From Alphaproteobacteria bacterium (GTDB lineage Bacteria; Pseudomonadota; Alphaproteobacteria; Puniceispirillales; Puniceispirillaceae), in contig JAKMFG010000317.1 of NCBI GenBank assembly GCA_022425565.1, positions 1-27,978 on the forward strand: a DNA stretch of 27,978 nt. The letters are read 5' to 3'. The position numbers and the translations under genes are program-made. Shown here one piece after another: positions 23,660-27,978 of the stretch. The notes beneath the pieces are model-generated. The model was not told where the DNA came from. It did not search any database and was given only the letters and a program-made list of their open reading frames with translations. Every line of letters begins with the position of its first letter. Within the stretch, counting starts at the first letter, position 1.

Positions 23660-25342
23660 GTGACCGTGCCATTCAAAAAGCAAGCGCTGCTGATGGTCCT
23701 GGCATTTCTTGCCCTGGCCGTCCTGACCGGTCACCAGACCGTTCCGCCGATGGATCGCGACGAGTCGCGCTTCGCTCAGGCCAGTCGACAGATGGTCGAG
23801 AGTGGCGACCTTGTCACGATCAGGTTCCAGGACGAGTTGCGCGCCAAGAAACCGGCAGGAATATACTGGCTGCAATCGGCTTCAGCGGTGGTATTCGGCA
23901 CCGATGACATCGCTTCCTACCGGCTGCCAAGCCTGCTGGCGATGCTGCTTACTGTTATTGGCACCTATCGCGTGGGGCGAACGCTCTACAAGCGGCCACG
24001 GGCGCTGCTTGCCGCAGCAGCCTGCGGCGGATCGCTGCTGGTGTTTGCCGAGGCGCATCTGGCCAAGACGGATTCGGTACTGATGCTGCTCTGCCTGATG
24101 CAGCAATGGGGACTGATGCGGATCTACCAGGCCTGGCAGCATGGCAGGCGGCTCTCCTATAATTCCTATCTGTGGGTATGGCTGCCGATGGCGGCGGCGA
24201 TCCTGGTCAAGGGTCCGGTGGCGCCGCTTCTGGCGCTCACCACGGTGGCAGCCCTTTCGATCTGGCACCGCAATGCCAAATGGTTGCGCATGCTGCGGGC
24301 CGGGCGGGGGTTTCTGATTCTTGCCGGGGTGACGCTTCCCTGGGCCATTCTTGTCACGCTGGCCACTGACGGCGCCTTTCTCGACATTGCCTTCCGCGGC
24401 GATTTCGTCGCCAAGGTCCAGTCCGGACAGGAGTCGCATGGCGCACCTGTCGGCACCTATATCCTTCTGGCTGGAGTCCTGCTGTGGCCGTTGAGCCTGC
24501 TGATTCCGCGCGCAGCAACGCAGATGCCGCTGCTTCTCAAGCATGTCGAGAGCCGCTTCCTGCTGGCCTGGGTGGTTCCGTTCTGGCTGTTGATTGAATT
24601 TGTGCCGACAAAGCTGCCGCATTACCCGATGCCGGTGGTGCCGGCCCTTGTGGTGCTGCTGGTCTGCGCTGTCGATGCGCCGCTTGCCGGGCTTGCCAAG
24701 GGTGGCTTGCGGCCTGTGGCGCGCCGCTGGCTGGCACTGGGAACCGAGGGGTTCGCCATGGCCTGCGGTCCGCTGATGGCAGCAGCGGTGATCTGGGCGG
24801 CGCTGACCTATGGCGGGGTGACGGGTGGCCGGGCCTTTGCCTTGGCGCTGCTGGCCGCACTGATGGCCGGGATTGCCGGATGGCAGGCGCTGATGTGGCA
24901 TCGTCATGGCGGCATCACGCCGCTGTCGCGCATGCTGGCGGCAGGCATCCTGTTCAACATGATTGTCGTCACCGGGCTGATCCCTTCCTTGTCGCGGGTT
25001 CATCTGGCGCGTGCCATAGAAGCCGAAATCGCCCTTGCCGGACCGCGACCTGCGGCGATGGCCGCCGCCGGCATACACGAGCCCTCTCTGGTGTTCGAAT
25101 TTGGCCGGGACCTGCTTCTGGTAGATGGTGGCGAGGCGGCGCTGTTCCTTGCCGAGGCGCCTGACGGCCTTGCTATTGTCGAGCGTGACCAGCAGCAGGC
25201 ATTCCTTGAGATGGCGGCCCGCGTGGGTCTGTCTGTTGCTGCCCCGCGGCAGCTTGAGGGGTTCAACATGTCAAAGGGAAAGAATGTGCTAATATTCCTT
25301 TACCGTGCCGACGGATTTGACCGAAACGGTATCAATGGGTAA
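23660..25342 (+). CDS. ArnT-like lipid-linked sugar glycosyltransferase (GT83)
   Basis: This 560-residue polytopic enzyme resembles ArnT/PMT transferases, which move a sugar from undecaprenyl phosphate to lipid A or another surface acceptor on the periplasmic side. The first helix (10-24) is followed by the hallmark PPMDRDESRFAQASRQM with its acidic pair, then KKPAGIYWLQSAS. About 11 further hydrophobic segments follow, ending in a soluble tail. GTG 23660 is chosen because AGAGGA lies 6 nt upstream; a GTG at 23546 would add 38 residues without resemblance. The sugar and acceptor are unknown. The GT2 gene follows 38 nt later. Confidence 0.88.
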   Translation: MTVPFKKQALLMVLAFLALAVLTGHQTVPPMDRDESRFAQASRQMVESGDLVTIRFQDELRAKKPAGIYWLQSASAVVFGTDDIASYRLPSLLAMLLTVIGTYRVGRTLYKRPRALLAAAACGGSLLVFAEAHLAKTDSVLMLLCLMQQWGLMRIYQAWQHGRRLSYNSYLWVWLPMAAAILVKGPVAPLLALTTVAALSIWHRNAKWLRMLRAGRGFLILAGVTLPWAILVTLATDGAFLDIAFRGDFVAKVQSGQESHGAPVGTYILLAGVLLWPLSLLIPRAATQMPLLLKHVESRFLLAWVVPFWLLIEFVPTKLPHYPMPVVPALVVLLVCAVDAPLAGLAKGGLRPVARRWLALGTEGFAMACGPLMAAAVIWAALTYGGVTGGRAFALALLAALMAGIAGWQALMWHRHGGITPLSRMLAAGILFNMIVVTGLIPSLSRVHLARAIEAEIALAGPRPAAMAAAGIHEPSLVFEFGRDLLLVDGGEAALFLAEAPDGLAIVERDQQQAFLEMAARVGLSVAAPRQLEGFNMSKGKNVLIFLYRADGFDRNGING

Positions 25343-25376
25343 AGAGACGCAAGTGCCAATACTCTTTCGAGTTTTT
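25341..25376 (+). terminator. Weak stem and T-tract between GT83 and GT2 genes
   Basis: AAAGAG (25341-25346) and CTCTTT (25362-25367) flank a 15-nt loop, followed by CGAG and five Ts (25372-25376). The stem is AT-rich and short and begins on the last bases of the GT83 stop codon. It could cause partial termination, lowering expression of the GT2 and LAB_N genes. Confidence 0.3.
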
Positions 25377-25380
25377 CTTC

Positions 25381-26178
25381 ATGACCGCTAAATCGGCAAA
25401 GACCAGACCGGCGTCCGAGATCGAGATCTCGGTTCTCGTTCCGGTGATGAATGAATCCGGTAATATCGCGCCGCTTGTCGATGAAATCTGCGCTGCGCTG
25501 GCAGGGCGATCTTTCGAGATCATCTATGTCGACGACGCCAGCAATGACGACAGCCCGGCAGAGCTTGCCCAGACAGCTGCCCGGGTTCCGCAATTGCGGA
25601 TACTTCGCCACGAGGCCCGGGCCGGACAGAGCGCCGCCATACGGTCGGCGCTGCTGGCGTCGCGCGGCAGGCTGATTGGCGTGCTGGATGGCGACGGCCA
25701 GAATGTGCCGGCTGACTTTCCGGCGCTCGAGGCGGCGCTTGTCGCGCAATGTCCCTCCGGTGGCGAGGCGGTCGGCATGGCAGCCGGTATCAGGGCCAAG
25801 CGCCAGGACAATCAGGCCCGGCTTCTGGCGTCGCGCGCGGCGCGATGGATCCGGCGCACGCTTCTTGCGGATACGCACCCCGACAGCGGCTGCGGCATCA
25901 AGGTGCTCCACAGGTCCCTGTTCCTGCAGCTTCCCTTCTTCAACCACATGCACCGGTTCATGCCGAGCCTTGTCAGGCGGCATGGCGGGCTGGTGATCGG
26001 GGTGGATGTGGCGCACAGGCCACGTGTTCGCGGCACGTCGAAATACCGCATTCTCGACCGGCTGCTTGTCGGTATCAGTGATATCTTTGGGGTGATCTGG
26101 CTGCTTCGCCGGGCCCCGCGCCAGGGGCGGGTGACCGAACTCGCGCCTACGGCAAATACGGACGGAACTTCGTCATGA
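25381..26178 (+). CDS. GT2 polyprenyl-phosphate glycosyltransferase
   Basis: This 265-residue GT-A protein resembles dolichol-phosphate-mannose synthase and ArnC-type enzymes, which charge a polyprenyl phosphate with a sugar from a nucleotide sugar. The nucleotide site is SVLVPVMNESGN (17-28) and VDDASNDDS (50-58), and the metal motif is LDGDGQ (102-107, DxD at 103-105). ArnC and its relatives usually carry two C-terminal membrane helices; here there is just one moderately hydrophobic stretch near VGISDIFGVIWLL. No ribosome binding site precedes ATG 25381; the upstream 20 nt are pyrimidine-rich. It overlaps the LAB_N gene by four bases (ATGA). Confidence 0.88.
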   Translation: MTAKSAKTRPASEIEISVLVPVMNESGNIAPLVDEICAALAGRSFEIIYVDDASNDDSPAELAQTAARVPQLRILRHEARAGQSAAIRSALLASRGRLIGVLDGDGQNVPADFPALEAALVAQCPSGGEAVGMAAGIRAKRQDNQARLLASRAARWIRRTLLADTHPDSGCGIKVLHRSLFLQLPFFNHMHRFMPSLVRRHGGLVIGVDVAHRPRVRGTSKYRILDRLLVGISDIFGVIWLLRRAPRQGRVTELAPTANTDGTSS

Positions 26179-26558
26179 TTGCGTTACTTTCAGCCCAGAT
26201 CGAGGCCGGCGCGCGCGCCTTTGCCACGCTGCTTGTCACTATGCTGCCCTTCCTTCCCGACAGCCTTGTGACAAACCCTGAAAAGATCATGATCGTGGTT
26301 GGTTTTGCCGGTCAGGGCCTGTTCGCGATGCGCTTCATTATCCAGTGGCTGTCATCCGAGAAGCAGGCAAAATCCGTTATTCCGGTGGCCTTCTGGTATT
26401 TTTCCATCGGCGGTGGCGGCGTGCTCCTGCTCTATGCCATCTGGCGGCAGGATCCGGTCATTATCTGCGGTCAGGGTCTTGGCCTGTTTATCTATCTGCG
26501 AAACCTCTATTTCATCCGCCTCGACAGTGGCAGGGCCAAAGCGTCTTCGCAGGAATAG
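26175..26558 (+). CDS. LAB_N domain membrane protein
   Basis: This 127-residue protein matches the 'lipid A disaccharide synthase N-terminal' domain, found alone here, not fused to LpxB. Three or so hydrophobic segments are seen: about 38-58, 68-87 and 91-110, with the motif FIIQWLSSEKQAKSVIP and FWYFSIGGG. In other bacteria such small proteins lie with GT2 and GT83 genes. They are proposed to help the lipid-linked sugar step, but the role is not established. Its ATG overlaps the GT2 stop (ATGA), implying coupled translation, so it may anchor or partner the GT2 enzyme. Confidence 0.87.
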   Translation: MIALLSAQIEAGARAFATLLVTMLPFLPDSLVTNPEKIMIVVGFAGQGLFAMRFIIQWLSSEKQAKSVIPVAFWYFSIGGGGVLLLYAIWRQDPVIICGQGLGLFIYLRNLYFIRLDSGRAKASSQE

Positions 26559-26580
26559 CCGCTGCCTCGGGCCGGGCTAT
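26555..26580. terminator. Inverted repeat between convergent LAB_N and EVE genes
   Basis: ATAGCC (26555-26560) and GGCTAT (26575-26580) frame a GC-rich 14-nt loop. Each arm holds the TAG stop of one gene. It may act as a bidirectional terminator, but it lacks a U-tract. Confidence 0.35.
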
Positions 26581-26996
26581 AGGCTCGTCTGGCCAAGTTC
26601 CATCACAATGGCCCATTGCGCCGTGCTGACCGGGGTGACCGACAGGCGCGCCTGTCGCACCAGCGCCATTTCGGCAAGCCGTTCGTCAGCCTTGATCTCG
26701 GCCAGCGTCACCGGCCGCACCATCGGTTTGACCGCTTTCACGGTGACCATGCCAAAGCGTCCGCTGGCGTCTGTCGGGTCAGGATGATAGGTCTCGCAAA
26801 CCTCGACGATGCCGACAATCTGCTTCTCGTTGACCGAATGATAAAAGAAGGCGAGATCACCGATTTCCATCGATTTCATGTTGTTCGACGCCTGGTGGTT
26901 GCGAACCCCGTCCCAGCCTTCGCCTGCCTCGCCTTTGGCAAGCTGGTCGTTCCATGACCATGTCGAGGGTTCGGATTTCATCAGCCAGTAATTCAT
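26577..26996 (-). CDS. EVE-domain protein
   Basis: This 139-residue protein begins MNYWLMKSEPSTWSW and continues with GWDGVRNHQASNNM and IGDLAFFYHS, the conserved core of EVE domains. EVE domains belong to the PUA-like fold and bind modified bases in DNA or RNA; the molecular target here is unknown. ATG 26996 is chosen because orthologues start at this methionine; the frame is open to 27071, but the extra residues overlap gpsA and have no resemblance. It lies 10 nt after gpsA on the same strand, a conserved pair in alphaproteobacteria. Confidence 0.9.
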   Translation of the reverse strand: MNYWLMKSEPSTWSWNDQLAKGEAGEGWDGVRNHQASNNMKSMEIGDLAFFYHSVNEKQIVGIVEVCETYHPDPTDASGRFGMVTVKAVKPMVRPVTLAEIKADERLAEMALVRQARLSVTPVSTAQWAIVMELGQTSL

Positions 26997-27006
26997 CTTG
27001 CCCTGC

Positions 27007-27975
27007 CTATTCTGACCCGGCCGGCCGCGCGAGCAATGACGCAACCACATCGCCAAGTGGCGCCCCGTCATTCACGACCTGGTCGACACCATTGGTAATG
27101 GGAAGCTCCACGCCAGTCTCGCGACCCCGCGCAGCAAGTGCCGCCACCGTGTTCCGGCCTTCAGCAAGTCGCACATCGGGTTTCTTGCCCTGACCCAGCG
27201 CCAGCCCGTAAGCCATATTGCGTGAATGTGGCCCGGCACAGGACAGCGCAAGGTCCCCCGCCCCGGACAGCCCGTAGATGGTTTCGGCATCTGCGCCTTC
27301 GGCGGCGGCGAGCCGCGCCATTTCGGCAAGCCCGCGGGTGATGATCGCCGCGCGGGCATTGTCACCAAGGCCAAGGCCTATGGCACAACCAGCGGCAATC
27401 GCGACAACATTTTTCATGGTGCCGCCAATCGCCACGCCCAGCGGGTCGTTGCTGGCATAGACGCGCAGCTGGCTGGCCAGGAATGACTGCTGAACTATTT
27501 CGACAGCTGCGCTATCTGTTCCCGCGGCCACCACTGCAGCGGGAAGGCCGCGCATAACCTCATCGGCAAAACTAGGGCCCGACAGCAAGACAGACGGCCT
27601 GCCAGGCGCCATCAAGGCGGCAAGTTCCGGCATCAGCCGTGCCCCATCGGATGTCATCGCCATGCCCTTGGCGCAGAGAACCAGCGGCACCCCCGTTCTG
27701 GTCCGGCGGTTGGCCATCTCGATCGTCGCGGCGGTGGCGCCAACCGGAACCACCAGCAGGACAAGGTCGGCCTCATCCAGAATGGCGGGATCAGTGCTGG
27801 CGGCAATTGGCGCAACGGACGGCAGGTCGGCAAGTTGACGGCACCGCCCCTTGGCAAGCATGTCGACGGTCGCCTCGTTCCGGACCAGCAGGGCGACATC
27901 ATTGCCGGCGTCACGCAGCGCCGCTGCAAGCGCGCTTCCCCAGCTGCCGCCACCGATGACACGAACGCGCCTCAT
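27007..27975 (-). CDS. gpsA: Glycerol-3-phosphate dehydrogenase (NAD(P)+)
   Basis: This 322-residue cytoplasmic enzyme reduces dihydroxyacetone phosphate to sn-glycerol-3-phosphate for phospholipid synthesis. The Rossmann motif is VIGGGSWGSALA (6-17). The conserved lysine lies in GGTMKNVVAIAAG, and GLSGAGDLALSC plus SRNMAYG complete the family pattern. Length is normal (about 320-340). The start MRRVRVIGGG is only 3 nt inside the right edge, so its promoter and upstream neighbours are not seen. The EVE gene follows on the same strand. Confidence 0.96.
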   Translation of the reverse strand: MRRVRVIGGGSWGSALAAALRDAGNDVALLVRNEATVDMLAKGRCRQLADLPSVAPIAASTDPAILDEADLVLLVVPVGATAATIEMANRRTRTGVPLVLCAKGMAMTSDGARLMPELAALMAPGRPSVLLSGPSFADEVMRGLPAAVVAAGTDSAAVEIVQQSFLASQLRVYASNDPLGVAIGGTMKNVVAIAAGCAIGLGLGDNARAAIITRGLAEMARLAAAEGADAETIYGLSGAGDLALSCAGPHSRNMAYGLALGQGKKPDVRLAEGRNTVAALAARGRETGVELPITNGVDQVVNDGAPLGDVVASLLARPAGSE

Positions 27976-27978
27976 GCC

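Noticed and set aside
23882..25078. 398-codon open frame on the minus strand opposite the GT83 gene
   Set aside because: It is rich in His, Arg, Gln and Pro with no recognisable motif, typical of the antisense frame of a GC-rich membrane protein gene.

Overview
The window is a GC-rich, densely packed chromosomal segment made almost entirely of housekeeping genes. It most likely comes from an alphaproteobacterium. The clusters that suggest this are rpmH-rnpA-yidD-yidC-engB-argB running into dapD-dapE, then truA-fmt-def opposite rmuC, then recR-ybaB-dnaX, and pheA-kdsB back to back with a membrane-anchored cytochrome c of the CycM type. KdsB, a CMP-Kdo synthetase, means a Gram-negative cell with LPS. 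Genus or species cannot be told from the sequence alone. I see no phage, transposon, integrase, CRISPR array or toxin-antitoxin pair.

Layout. 1-470: the tail of an unidentified gene, a small tandem repeat, and tRNA-Arg(ACG) on the minus strand with a clear promoter. 472-2160: the purine-salvage gene gpt, convergent with a sensor histidine kinase that has no adjacent regulator. 2297-10089: a long plus-strand run covering ribosomal protein L34, RNase P protein, the membrane insertion factors YidD and YidC, GTPase EngB, arginine (argB) and lysine/peptidoglycan (dapD, dapE) synthesis, a pyrimidine 5'-nucleotidase-like HAD protein and an unknown membrane protein. 10071-12314: truA, fmt and def on the minus strand, which modify tRNA and initiate and mature proteins. 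12444-16188: rmuC on plus, then dnaX-ybaB-recR on minus, for replication and recombination. 16283-16372: the signal recognition particle RNA, with its own promoter. 16450-18158: kdsB and pheA on minus. 18332-20664: cytochrome c, a HisN-like phosphatase and a 2-hydroxyacid dehydrogenase on plus. 20683-23495: an M17 aminopeptidase and a MATE transporter on minus. 23660-26558: a three-gene lipid-linked glycosylation module on plus (ArnT-like GT83, GT2 polyprenyl-phosphate glycosyltransferase, LAB_N membrane protein). 26577-27975: an EVE-domain protein and gpsA on minus.

How they fit together. Much of the set serves protein synthesis and membrane biogenesis: L34, RNase P, tRNA-Arg, TruA, Fmt, Def, SRP RNA, YidC and YidD. 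A second theme is the envelope: DapD/DapE for meso-diaminopimelate, KdsB for Kdo, GpsA for phospholipid backbone, and the GT83/GT2/LAB_N trio, probably for decorating lipid A or another surface glycan. A third is DNA maintenance: DnaX, YbaB, RecR and RmuC.

I found no convincing previously undescribed system. The points most worth a second look are the GT83-GT2-LAB_N trio, a hairpin that would hide the ribosome binding site of the cytochrome gene, paired inverted repeats and a 21-codon reading frame just before pheA, the unknown membrane protein translationally coupled to dapE, and the SRP RNA unit between pheA and dnaX.
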